Assembly: GCA_031254685.1 (NCBI GenBank)
Contig: JAIRTZ010000117.1
Span: 1-26,995, forward strand
Reading direction: 5' to 3'
From: Methanomassiliicoccaceae archaeon
GTDB lineage: Archaea > Thermoplasmatota > Thermoplasmata > Methanomassiliicoccales > Methanomethylophilaceae
DNA length: 26,995 bases
Under the pieces are notes generated by a model. It searched no databases and had not been told where the DNA came from. It saw nothing but the letters and a program-made list of their open reading frames with translations. Positions 14,127 to 22,106 of the stretch are shown one piece after another. Each line of letters begins with the position of its first letter. The first letter of the stretch is position 1. A program made the position numbers and the translations under genes.

Positions 14127-14746
14127 AGATATGCGAGCTGTTCAGGTCTGTTCAGGGCGAAGGCGTGATGATCGGTTCGGTGACGTATTTCATACGCTCC
14201 GTCGGATGCAACCTTTCATGCGAATGGTGCGATACGAAATATTCGCGCACCGGCGGCAGGGAGATGTCCGTGCGGGAGATGATGGAATGCGTAAAGGATG
14301 AGAGGAACGTCTGCGTCACCGGCGGCGAACCGTTACTGCAGGACGATATCTACGAACTTCTGGACGCTTTGGTCTCGGAAGGGAAGAACGTTGTCCTGGA
14401 AACGAACGGTTCCGTGGACATCTCAAAGGTGCCGTCCTCCGAAAGGCTGATGATAAGCATGGACATCAAATGCCCGTCCTCGGGGATGAGCGATAAGATG
14501 ATCGGATCGAACATAAAATATCTGAAAAGGACGGACCAGCTGAAATTCATCATCGGCGACGGTTCGGACCTGGAATACGCGATATCGTTCATAGGGTCTC
14601 ACGAGATAAGATGCGCCGTCATATTCAGTCCGGTCGGCGGCATGGACATAGAGCCGTTGGCGGAAGAGGCGATAGAACGGGGACTCAATGTCCGCGTGCT
14701 GCCGCAGCTCCATAAGATTATCTGGGGAAATAAGCGGTCCGTGTGA
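14123..14746 (+). CDS. queE: 7-carboxy-7-deazaguanine synthase QueE (radical SAM)
   Basis: A 207-aa radical SAM enzyme that contracts 6-carboxytetrahydropterin into the 7-deazaguanine ring. The cluster motif is CNLSCEWC (Cys29, Cys33, Cys36), and GGEP follows at residues 67-70; MDIKCPSSG is another QueE-typical segment. The GTG start at 14123 overlaps the queC TGA; the longer frame from 13787 runs inside queC. The N-terminal ELFRSVQGEG matches the conserved substrate-binding start of QueE, fixing the initiation site. It ends flush against the NifX-like gene (TGATCA). With queC and queD it gives the full route from dihydroneopterin triphosphate to preQ0. Confidence 0.95.
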   Translation: MKICELFRSVQGEGVMIGSVTYFIRSVGCNLSCEWCDTKYSRTGGREMSVREMMECVKDERNVCVTGGEPLLQDDIYELLDALVSEGKNVVLETNGSVDISKVPSSERLMISMDIKCPSSGMSDKMIGSNIKYLKRTDQLKFIIGDGSDLEYAISFIGSHEIRCAVIFSPVGGMDIEPLAEEAIERGLNVRVLPQLHKIIWGNKRSV

Positions 14747-15076
14747 TCACTTCGACATGCGTTCCAGACGCCTTTTCACATTTCGGACGCAGTCCCCGAC
14801 CGTACCGTCCTCATCGTACGACACAGTGATCCCCGCACCCGTGAGCCGGTCGTATCCGTGCGGGCCTATCCCTCCCGTTATCACAACGTTCACGCCGAGA
14901 GCGACGATGGCGTCGGCAACCTTCATCCCGGCGCCTACGGCGTTCACGAACTCATTCTTTTTCGCTTCGAACTCAAGCGTTTCCATATCGACCACGATCA
15001 TATACGGCGCATGGCCGAAATCGTCCGCCACGTATGACGATAACGAGTCGCCGTCGGCGAGAACGCATGCCCTCAT
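14747..15076 (-). CDS. NifX/NafY-like (dinitrogenase iron-molybdenum cofactor family) protein
   Basis: A 109-aa single-domain protein of the NifX/NifB C-terminal fold (COG1433), which in nitrogen fixers binds FeMo-cofactor precursors and in many methanogens is a general small Fe-S or metal-cofactor carrier of unknown role. The GGIGPHGYDRL segment (residues about 68-78) is the family signature. It starts 4 nt after the Mrp/NBP35-type gene and is the last gene of the suf operon, so a role in Fe-S delivery is more likely than nitrogen fixation; no nif structural gene is nearby. Confidence 0.88.
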   Translation of the reverse strand: MRACVLADGDSLSSYVADDFGHAPYMIVVDMETLEFEAKKNEFVNAVGAGMKVADAIVALGVNVVITGGIGPHGYDRLTGAGITVSYDEDGTVGDCVRNVKRRLERMSK

Positions 15077-15080
15077 GCGG

Positions 15081-15920
15081 TCACCCGACCGTTCTCAGCA
15101 CGCGGTCCGCGATCTCCGCGAACGCCTTCGCCGACACCGAGTCCGGAGAGGCGGCAACGATCGGGACCCCGGAGTCCCCGCTTATCACGATGCCGGGCTC
15201 AATGGGAACGCGGCCGAGGAACTGCACCCCCATATCCGACGCCATGGCCTCCCCGCCGCCCGATTTGAAAATATCGGAACGTTCTCCGCAGTGCGGACAT
15301 ACGAACGAGCTCATGTTCTCCACGATACCGATCACCGGTATCTTCACCTGAACGCTGAATACGATCGATTTTCTGCTGTCCAGCAACGCAACCTCCTGAG
15401 GCGTCGTGACGACGATCATCCCGTCGGCCTTCGGTATGAGCTGTATTATCGATATCGCCTCGTCACCCGTTCCCGGGGGCATATCGATGACCAGATAATC
15501 AAGGTCCCCCCATGCGACGTCCTCGATGAACTGCCGTATCGCGCCCATCTTCACCGGACCTCTCCACGCCACCGGCGCGTCCTTCTCCGGAAGGAGGAAC
15601 GCCATCGACATGACCTTAAGGCCATGCGCCGCGGTCACGGGTACGAGTTTATTGTCCTCGACGGTCATCTGCGCATCCTCGAGGCCGAACATCTTAGGTA
15701 TGTTCGGGCCGTGGATGTCGACGTCCATGATCCCCGTTCTGTGCCCTTTCATAGCGAGCGCCATGGCAAGGTTCGATGATACGGTGCTTTTACCGACGCC
15801 GCCCTTGCCGCTCATCACGATCATGACATGCTTGATCCTCTCAAGAGCGCCGCCGACCTTAAGGTCGCTCTCGCTTATCATCGGCCTTCCTTTCGCCATA
15901 TCATCACGCAGGTACGACAT
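15081..15920 (-). CDS. Mrp/NBP35-type Fe-S cluster carrier ATPase (ApbC)
   Basis: A 279-aa P-loop ATPase of the Mrp/NBP35 group that binds a labile [4Fe-4S] cluster and passes it to apoproteins. The deviant Walker A motif SGKGGVGKST spans residues 37-46, DVDIHGPN follows in switch I, and the cluster-binding CPHC pair is Cys208/Cys211. ATG 15920 is chosen; ATG 15899 (MAKGRP) and TTG 15938 are possible, and none has a good ribosome-binding sequence. The gene lies 27 nt after sufB on the same strand, followed closely by the NifX-like gene, an arrangement that makes a scaffold-to-carrier pathway. Confidence 0.94.
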   Translation of the reverse strand: MSYLRDDMAKGRPMISESDLKVGGALERIKHVMIVMSGKGGVGKSTVSSNLAMALAMKGHRTGIMDVDIHGPNIPKMFGLEDAQMTVEDNKLVPVTAAHGLKVMSMAFLLPEKDAPVAWRGPVKMGAIRQFIEDVAWGDLDYLVIDMPPGTGDEAISIIQLIPKADGMIVVTTPQEVALLDSRKSIVFSVQVKIPVIGIVENMSSFVCPHCGERSDIFKSGGGEAMASDMGVQFLGRVPIEPGIVISGDSGVPIVAASPDSVSAKAFAEIADRVLRTVG

Positions 15921-15947
15921 ATGATATGAATGTTTCAATCGCGCGCA

Positions 15948-17153
15948 TCACGAACCGAGGTTCGCTTTGTCTATCGCCGCGTCGATATCGCGTTTCAGGT
16001 CGTCCGGCAATCCCTTGATGCCGCCCTCGAGGAACCCGCGGACGATCATGCCGACCGCCTGCTCCTCGGTCAGACCGCGCATCATAAGATATTCGACCTG
16101 ATCCCTCGCTATCTTGCCGACAGCGGCCTCGTGCGTCATCTCGACGTCCGCGATGCTCGATTCCAGCTCGGGGATCGCCAGCGTGAGCCCTCCGTCGTTA
16201 AGGACGAGGCCCTTGCACTCGAGGTGCGCCTTCGCTCCGGGAGCGTTCCCGACGAGCTTTCCGCGTGCGATCATTCTTCCGCCGAATGTGATGCTCCGTG
16301 AGATTATCTCGGCGCTCGTCCGCGGCGCGTTCAGTTCGACGCGGCATCCGGTATCTATCTCCGAACCGTCGTGGGAAAGGCAGATGTTGTTGAACTTCAC
16401 GGACGCGCCCTCGCCGTTCAGATATGCGACGGGGTAGCTTTGCACGGACCTCACGGGGTTGAGGATCACGTAATTGTTCACATATTTCGAGTTCTTGCCC
16501 ATGATGCAGCCGGACCTCGGTCTCACGTACGTATCGTCGCTCCAGTTGTGCACCATCGTGAACGTTAACGAACCGCCGTCCTTGATGTACGTCTCCGAAA
16601 CGCCCACATGGAGCGACTCGGTGACGTGCTTCTTCGTGGTGCATCCCGTGATGACCTCCAGCGAGGCGTCCTTCTCGACGATGACGATGTTGTGCACGTT
16701 CTGCATCTGTTTGTTGCGGTTGATTATCATGCACGTCTGCACAGGGTACTTTACGTGCCTCCCTTCCTTGACGCGTATGAAATAACCGTCAGAATCCTCA
16801 ATATATGTTTTTGACGTATACTTGTCCTTGTCCGCGGGAACCGCCTTCCACAAGTATTCTGAAAGATCGTAGATCTTCGCCGCCTTCCTTATCGGCATCA
16901 GTTCGATGTCGTCCGATGACGACGAGACATGCACCGGTCCGTTATCGTTGAACAGTATCGTCCCGGCACGGCCGGTGCCGCACGGCATCACGCCGACGTT
17001 GACCATCCTTTCCTTCACGTCCCCGGGGATGCTCTCCAGTCTGTCGACCTTGTCCGGCGTATATGTGCCGACCTTGTAATCATCAAGATCGATATCGGGC
17101 CCGTAGCTCGCCTTTTTGTTAAGGGCTTCCTTCACATCTTTACCATTCTGCAT
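15948..17153 (-). CDS. sufB: SufB-type Fe-S scaffold protein
   Basis: A 401-aa SufB/SufD-family protein that, with the SufC ATPase, assembles Fe-S clusters. The C-terminal beta-helix end has ECKGLVLND (Cys313) and THEAAVG (His341-Glu342), equivalent to the scaffold cysteine and His-Glu pair of Escherichia coli SufB; this argues for SufB rather than SufD. ATG 17153 is chosen because AAGGAG lies 8 nt upstream, although it overlaps sufC by 22 nt; GTG 17135 (4-nt overlap) is the alternative. No sufD, sufS or sufE is in the operon, so this is a minimal two-gene SufBC system as seen in many anaerobic archaea. Confidence 0.95.
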   Translation of the reverse strand: MQNGKDVKEALNKKASYGPDIDLDDYKVGTYTPDKVDRLESIPGDVKERMVNVGVMPCGTGRAGTILFNDNGPVHVSSSSDDIELMPIRKAAKIYDLSEYLWKAVPADKDKYTSKTYIEDSDGYFIRVKEGRHVKYPVQTCMIINRNKQMQNVHNIVIVEKDASLEVITGCTTKKHVTESLHVGVSETYIKDGGSLTFTMVHNWSDDTYVRPRSGCIMGKNSKYVNNYVILNPVRSVQSYPVAYLNGEGASVKFNNICLSHDGSEIDTGCRVELNAPRTSAEIISRSITFGGRMIARGKLVGNAPGAKAHLECKGLVLNDGGLTLAIPELESSIADVEMTHEAAVGKIARDQVEYLMMRGLTEEQAVGMIVRGFLEGGIKGLPDDLKRDIDAAIDKANLGS

Positions 17154-17875
17154 TGGATGCACTCCTTGTATCCCCTTTCCCTGATGTCCTTCAGGAGGTC
17201 CGCCGGTCTTCCGGAGCATTTTATCTTTCCGTCAATGAGGATGAACGCATGGTCCGCCCCTATGTAATCCAATATCTGTCCCGTATGCGTGATCACCAGC
17301 GCCGAGACCCTCTTCTTCTTATCCCGGTCGCAGTTCGCCGTCCCGTAGAGGAGGTCGTGCACCTTCTTTCCGACAAGACCGATGCTTTCCAGGTCGACAC
17401 CCGATTCGGGCTCGTCCAGAAGCAGGAACTGCGGGGACTGGGCGGTGAGCTGAAGCAGCTCCGATCTTTTTATCTCGCCGCCGGAGAACCCGACGTTTAT
17501 GTCACGGTCCAAGAACTTATCCATCCGGAACTCGTTCGCCCTGCTGACGATGTCGCACTCCCCCGCCACCGCGCCCACAAGGCTTTTGAGCTTCACGCCC
17601 GGAAGGTTCGGAGGTCTCTGCATCATCATCCCGATCCCGAGCCTCGCGCGCTCGTCGATGGGCATGTTCGTTATATCGGCGTCATTGTAGATTATGCGTC
17701 CTTTCGTTATCCTGCAGTGGCCCAATCCCATGATGGCCGCAAGCAGCGTCGATTTTCCGGAACCGTTCGGACCGAAAAGTATGCACGTCCGCCCGTCCTT
17801 GATCTCAAGGTCGATCCCTCCGAGGATCTCCCTGCCGCCCGCTTCCACATGCAGGTCCTCTATCTTCAGCAACAT
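17132..17875 (-). CDS. sufC: SufC Fe-S assembly ATPase
   Basis: A 247-aa ABC-type ATPase that drives SufB-based cluster assembly. Walker A GPNGSGKS is at residues 35-42, the ABC signature region FSGGEIKRSEL at 130-140 and Walker B LLLDEPESGVD at 151-161; the E of the signature and the SGVD tail are typical of SufC. ATG 17875 is chosen: the longer frame to 18343 overlaps the divergent flavoprotein gene. An AT-rich TATA element at 17895-17909 lies about 25-30 nt upstream. It is the first gene of sufC-sufB-mrp-nifX. Confidence 0.96.
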   Translation of the reverse strand: MLLKIEDLHVEAGGREILGGIDLEIKDGRTCILFGPNGSGKSTLLAAIMGLGHCRITKGRIIYNDADITNMPIDERARLGIGMMMQRPPNLPGVKLKSLVGAVAGECDIVSRANEFRMDKFLDRDINVGFSGGEIKRSELLQLTAQSPQFLLLDEPESGVDLESIGLVGKKVHDLLYGTANCDRDKKKRVSALVITHTGQILDYIGADHAFILIDGKIKCSGRPADLLKDIRERGYKECIQCRMVKM

Positions 17876-17894
17876 ATCACGCCCATTGGAACAG

Positions 17895-17909
17895 TTTATA
17901 TTATATATT
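17895..17909 (-). promoter_or_regulatory. TATA box for the suf operon
   Basis: Minus-strand ATATATAATATAAAC, about 20-34 nt ahead of the sufC ATG, giving a very short or absent leader. Confidence 0.6.
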
Positions 17910-17921
17910 GTTTGTCTTCCT

Positions 17922-17949
17922 AAATGTAACTTAGTATACGTAAACATTT
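17922..17949. repeat. Inverted repeat between divergent suf and flavoprotein promoters
   Basis: AAATGT, 16-nt spacer containing GTATAC, then ACATTT. It lies midway between the two divergent TATA boxes and could be a shared operator sensing iron or redox state. AT-rich composition makes a chance match possible. Confidence 0.3.
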
Positions 17950-17957
17950 GCCGTTGG

Positions 17958-17967
17958 TTTAAATATC
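17958..17967 (+). promoter_or_regulatory. TATA box for the iron-sulfur flavoprotein, leaderless start
   Basis: TTTAAATATC, centred about 27 nt before ATG 17990, with no ribosome-binding sequence between them; supports the inner ATG rather than ATG 17975. Confidence 0.6.
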
Positions 17968-17989
17968 CTTTCGCATGATACGCGGTACA

Positions 17990-18571
17990 ATGAAAGTGAT
18001 CGCGCTTAACGGGAGCCCGAGGCTCATCGGGAACACGTCGTACGCAGTGACCCTGATATTGGACGAGTTCGCCAAAGAGGGCCTCGAGACCGAACATATA
18101 CAGATGTACGGATCCGCGATGACACCGTGCAACGACTGCGGGTCGTGCGGGATACGCGGCGACGGAAGGTGCATCAACGAGGATGACGACATGAACGCGT
18201 ACCTCGAAAAACTGACGGGCGCGGACGCGGTGATTCTGGCGGCGCCGTCGTACTACGGCGGGATCCCGGGGCAGATGAGGATACTTCTGGAGAGGATCTC
18301 GCTCGCTTCGTCGACATGCGCCGCCGGGAATCCGCTTGCACATAAGACGGGCGGGGCGATCGCGGTCCAGGGACGCGACGGCGGTCTTTCGTCATATTCG
18401 GAGATGGTGAATTTCATGCTCGTGAACAGGATGACCGTCTGCGGGTCGACGCCGCTGACGATACTCACGGGACGAAAGCCCTCGGAAGTGCTGAACGACA
18501 CCGCCGGAGTGAGCGCGGTGAAAGGGCTCGCCCGGGAAATGATACGGGCGCTCACGGAAAAAAGGGATTAA
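17990..18571 (+). CDS. Iron-sulfur flavoprotein / NADPH-dependent FMN reductase family
   Basis: A 193-aa flavodoxin-fold protein of the iron-sulfur flavoprotein (Isf) group, common in methanogens, which carries FMN and a [4Fe-4S] cluster and is linked to electron transfer or oxygen/peroxide defence. It starts with the FMN-phosphate motif LNGSPRLIGNT (residues 6-16), has a compact cysteine motif CNDCGSC...C (CX2CX2CX7C, about 47-61) and the APSYYGGIPGQM flavin-binding loop. ATG 17990 is set by the TATA distance. It is divergent from the suf operon, suggesting joint control by iron or redox state. The partner is not identifiable. Confidence 0.9.
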   Translation: MKVIALNGSPRLIGNTSYAVTLILDEFAKEGLETEHIQMYGSAMTPCNDCGSCGIRGDGRCINEDDDMNAYLEKLTGADAVILAAPSYYGGIPGQMRILLERISLASSTCAAGNPLAHKTGGAIAVQGRDGGLSSYSEMVNFMLVNRMTVCGSTPLTILTGRKPSEVLNDTAGVSAVKGLAREMIRALTEKRD

Positions 18572-18605
18572 AAGCAAATACTGTCAAACCGATACGGGTG
18601 GCAAG

Positions 18606-20459
18606 ATGTACTGGCGGGACGATTATGAGAACAAGGTATCAACGCCCAAGAAGGCGTTGTCCCACGTGAAACCTGGGAAGACGATATTCATCAGCGGAGG
18701 CTGCGCCAGACCGGTATACGTGCTCGAGAACCTGCTGAAAAAAGAGACGTCGCATGACCATAAGGTATTGACATCGTTCAATTTCCTCCCGTCGCCGTTC
18801 TCTGACGAAAAGGTACAGAAGAACTTCCGCGTGAACTCGTTCTTCATGGACACGGAGGTTGAGGAAGGCGTCTCAAAGGGAAGGATGGACTTCACGCCGG
18901 TGCACACGTCCGAGGTGCCGTGGATGCTCGAGTCGGGAAGGATATCGGTGGACATCGCGATAATACAGGTGTCCGCGCCGGACATGCACGGTTTCTGTTC
19001 TCTGGGAACATCCGTGGATATCGCGAAGTCCGCCGTCAAGGCGGCGCAGATAGTGATCGCCGAAGTTAACAGACAAATGCCGAGGACGCTCGGCAACTCG
19101 TTCGTCCATGTGTCGGAGATAGACCACATAATCGAGGTCGACTATCCCGTGGAGCACGACATGGACCCCGAGGACGTGAGCGACGAAGTGCTGGATACGA
19201 TAGGACGGAACGTCTCCGTTCTCGTATCGGACGGCGCCACGCTTCAGATCGGCATCGGACGGGTGCCGAACGCGGTGCTCAGGCACATGCGCGGAAAGAA
19301 GCATCTGGGGATACACACGGAGATGTTCTCCGACGGCGTGATGGAACTGGTGGAAGCGGGCGTGATAACCGGCGAACGGAAGTCGATACATCCGAACAAG
19401 ATAGTCACATCGTTCGTGATAGGCTCGGGAAGGCTGATGGAGTTCATCGACAACAATCCGACGATAGAGTTCCATCCTTCGGACTACACCAACAATCCCA
19501 TCGTTATCGCAAAGAACAGCAAGATGGTGGCGATAAACACCGCATCGTCGGTGGACCTCACCGGTCAGGTATTATCGGACAGGACCGGACTGAAGGACAT
19601 CGATAATCCGGGCGCTCAGGCCGAATTTGCGAGAGGCGCCTCATACTCGCACGGACGTTCGGTGATCGTGATACCGTCGACCGCCGAGAATATGTCAAAG
19701 ATAGTCGCATCGATACCGCAGGGCGCGGGCGTATCGATGTCCCGGGAGGATGTTCACTACGTCGTCACAGAGTACGGCGTTGCGCACCTCAGGGGAAAGA
19801 CGCTGGCGAACCGCGCGCTTGAGCTGATAAGCGTGGCGCATCCCGACTATCGGGCCAAACTCCTGGACGAAGCGGTGAAACTCGGATATCTGCCGGAGGA
19901 CCAGAGCAAGCGCCCTTACACGGGGAAACCGTACCCGAAGGAGTTCGAGTTCAGCGAGACGTTCGGAGGCACCCGGTTATTCATACGTCCCGTGAAGCCT
20001 ACGGACGAGGACATGATGAAGGAATTGTTCTACTCGTTCTCGGAGAAGACGATACATCAGAGATTCATGTCAACGCGCGTCATACAGCCGAGGTTCGAGC
20101 GCATGAGCCAGGTGAACGTGGACTACGATACGGCAATGGGATTCGGCATGTTCCGCGGGACGGACGAGAAGATGGAGATGGTGGCGATGTGCAGCTACGA
20201 GTACGACGTGAAGACAAGTTCCGCCGAAGTGTCGTTCGCGGTACGCGACAACTGGCAGGGCAAAGGACTCGGGACGTACATGCTCGACCTGCTGATCAAG
20301 GTCGGGAGATCAAGGAACATCAAGACGTTCACCGCCGAGGTCCTGGCAACGAACGTCGGGATGCTCAACCTGTTCTACCGTACCGGATTGGACGTTATAG
20401 CAAAATTAGAGGAAGATGTTTATCGGATCTCGTTCAATCTCGTGAAACAATCGAACTGA
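18606..20459 (+). CDS. Acetyl-CoA hydrolase/CoA-transferase fused to a GNAT acetyltransferase
   Basis: A 617-aa two-domain protein. Residues 1-440 are a class I CoA-transferase/acetyl-CoA hydrolase domain (4-hydroxybutyrate CoA-transferase-like), with AEVNRQMPRTLG (152-163) and the catalytic-Glu segment GIHTEMFSDGV (Glu239). Residues 452-612 are a GNAT domain with the acetyl-CoA pyrophosphate loop QGKGLGT (551-557). The same domain pair is annotated in some bacteria as a bifunctional protein. ATG 18606 follows GGGTGG by 3 nt; the gene is 34 nt after the flavoprotein and may have its own weak TATA. Substrates are unknown: acyl-CoA/acetate exchange for the first domain and protein or small-molecule N-acetylation for the second. 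It ends stop-to-stop with the acyl-CoA synthetase. Confidence 0.92.
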   Translation: MYWRDDYENKVSTPKKALSHVKPGKTIFISGGCARPVYVLENLLKKETSHDHKVLTSFNFLPSPFSDEKVQKNFRVNSFFMDTEVEEGVSKGRMDFTPVHTSEVPWMLESGRISVDIAIIQVSAPDMHGFCSLGTSVDIAKSAVKAAQIVIAEVNRQMPRTLGNSFVHVSEIDHIIEVDYPVEHDMDPEDVSDEVLDTIGRNVSVLVSDGATLQIGIGRVPNAVLRHMRGKKHLGIHTEMFSDGVMELVEAGVITGERKSIHPNKIVTSFVIGSGRLMEFIDNNPTIEFHPSDYTNNPIVIAKNSKMVAINTASSVDLTGQVLSDRTGLKDIDNPGAQAEFARGASYSHGRSVIVIPSTAENMSKIVASIPQGAGVSMSREDVHYVVTEYGVAHLRGKTLANRALELISVAHPDYRAKLLDEAVKLGYLPEDQSKRPYTGKPYPKEFEFSETFGGTRLFIRPVKPTDEDMMKELFYSFSEKTIHQRFMSTRVIQPRFERMSQVNVDYDTAMGFGMFRGTDEKMEMVAMCSYEYDVKTSSAEVSFAVRDNWQGKGLGTYMLDLLIKVGRSRNIKTFTAEVLATNVGMLNLFYRTGLDVIAKLEEDVYRISFNLVKQSN

Positions 20460-22106
20460 TCACTTCTTGTCGCCCTCGCGGATCTCAACGCGGCGTATCT
20501 TGCCGCTGAGTGTCTTCGGCAGTATCTTCACGAATTCCACGACCCTCGGATATTTGTACGGGGCAGTCTCCCTTTTTACGAAATCCTGTATGTCCTTCTT
20601 CAGCGCGTCCGACGGTTCGTATCCCTCGCGGAGCACGATCGTCGCCTTCACCAGCTGTCCGCGCACCTCGTCGGGGACGCCGGTCACCGCGGACTCCCTG
20701 ACGGCGGGGTGATGGGCGAGAACGCTCTCTATCTCGAACGGCCCTATGCGGTATCCGGATGATTTGATGATGTCGTCGTTGCGCCCCACGTACCATATGT
20801 AACCGTCCTCGTCGCGCCACGCGACGTCGCCGGTGTGGTGCCATCCGCCGTAGACCGTGCTTGACGTCTTGTCGGGATCGCGATAGTACTCGACCATCAG
20901 GCCGGGCACGGGCGGGTCCGCGCCGACGACGATCTCACCGGTCACGCCGGGTGCGCAGCTGTTGCCGTCCGCATCGATTATATCGACGACGTATTGAGGA
21001 TTCGGTTTTCCCATCGATCCCGGACGCGGTTCCATCCCTTTGGTGTTGCATACCGTTAACGTAGTTTCCGTCTGTCCGTAGCCCTCCATCAGCTTCAGGC
21101 CGGTGGCCTCGTACCATTTGTGGAATATGTCGGGATTCAATGCCTCGCCGGCGATCGTCGCGTGCTTGAGGCATGAGAGGTCCTTACTTTTCACGTCGCC
21201 GTCGTTCAGGAACATCCTGAACATCGTGGGCGGGCAGCAGAGCGTTGTGACCTTATACTTTGAGACAGCGTTGAGAACGTCCGCGGGAACGAACTTCTCG
21301 TAATCGTACACAAAGATGCCCGCTTCCATGAACCATTGCCCGTAGAGCTTCCCCCAGGCGACCTTCGCCCATCCCGTATCGGCGATGGTCAGATGCAATC
21401 CGTCGGGAACGACATCATGCCAGTGCTTCGCCGTCGAGATATGGCCGATCGCATACGTATGGTCGTACAGCACCATCTTCGGCAGACCCGTCGTGCCGGA
21501 GGAGAAGTACATCAGCATCGGATCGTTGATGCTGGACGGTACGCGCTGAAGCACATCCGACGCTTTCTCAATGCCCTCGTCCAGATCGTGCCATCCGCTG
21601 CGCGGGGCCCCGCCGAGCATTATCTTGAGCTTCAGCGTAGGGATGTTCTCCGCCGAGTCCACCGCTTCCGGAAGTCCGTCGGTGGCCACGCACATGACCG
21701 CTTTTATGGACGCAGCGTTCACGCGGTACTCGATATCGTGCTTTTTCAGCATGAACGTCCCGGGCACTCCGAGCGCGCCTATCTTGTGCAGCGCCATAAG
21801 GACATACCAGAACTGATAGTGGTTCTTCAGCGCGATGAGCACCGCGTCCCCTTTCTTTATACCGAGCGAGAGAAAATAGTTCGCCGCCTTATCGGAATAT
21901 TTCTTCATCTCGCCGAAGGTCAGCGTTCTGGTGTTGCCTTTCACGTCGGCCCAGACAAGCGCCCTGCGCTTCGGGTCGTTGATCCCGATGTCGTCGACAA
22001 CGTCGAACGCAAAATTGAAATCGGGCGGACAGATCATCTTGTATTCGGAAAGTATGCCCTTCTTGTCATACTTCTCTTTCACGTACCTCAGATGGATGTT
22101 CCTCAT
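20460..22106 (-). CDS. AMP-forming acyl-CoA synthetase (medium/branched-chain type)
   Basis: A 548-aa ANL-superfamily ligase that activates a carboxylic acid through an acyl-adenylate to acyl-CoA. The core motifs are A3 YFSSGTTGLPK (200-210), A5 EGYGQTETT (341-349), A8 VGRNDDIIKSSGYRIGPFEIE and A10 PKTLSGKIRR with catalytic Lys536. Overall it resembles the medium-chain/2-methylbutyryl-CoA synthetase group of Methanosarcina more than true acetyl-CoA synthetase; chain length is not readable from sequence. ATG 22106 overlaps the stop of the XRE-cupin regulator by 4 nt, so the two are coupled. It faces the CoA-transferase/GNAT fusion with no gap (TGATCA). Confidence 0.94.
   Translation of the reverse strand: MRNIHLRYVKEKYDKKGILSEYKMICPPDFNFAFDVVDDIGINDPKRRALVWADVKGNTRTLTFGEMKKYSDKAANYFLSLGIKKGDAVLIALKNHYQFWYVLMALHKIGALGVPGTFMLKKHDIEYRVNAASIKAVMCVATDGLPEAVDSAENIPTLKLKIMLGGAPRSGWHDLDEGIEKASDVLQRVPSSINDPMLMYFSSGTTGLPKMVLYDHTYAIGHISTAKHWHDVVPDGLHLTIADTGWAKVAWGKLYGQWFMEAGIFVYDYEKFVPADVLNAVSKYKVTTLCCPPTMFRMFLNDGDVKSKDLSCLKHATIAGEALNPDIFHKWYEATGLKLMEGYGQTETTLTVCNTKGMEPRPGSMGKPNPQYVVDIIDADGNSCAPGVTGEIVVGADPPVPGLMVEYYRDPDKTSSTVYGGWHHTGDVAWRDEDGYIWYVGRNDDIIKSSGYRIGPFEIESVLAHHPAVRESAVTGVPDEVRGQLVKATIVLREGYEPSDALKKDIQDFVKRETAPYKYPRVVEFVKILPKTLSGKIRRVEIREGDKK

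Noticed and set aside
14747..15076. Nitrogen-fixation role for the NifX-like gene
   Set aside because: No nifH, D, K, E, N or B nearby; operon context is Fe-S assembly.
14688..15779. Plus-strand frame (363 codons) across the NifX-like and Mrp genes
   Set aside because: Crosses two clearly recognised antisense genes and shows no domain.
17876..18343. N-terminal extension of sufC by about 156 codons
   Set aside because: Runs antisense through the flavoprotein gene and across the divergent promoters; SufC proteins begin near the MLLKIEDL segment.
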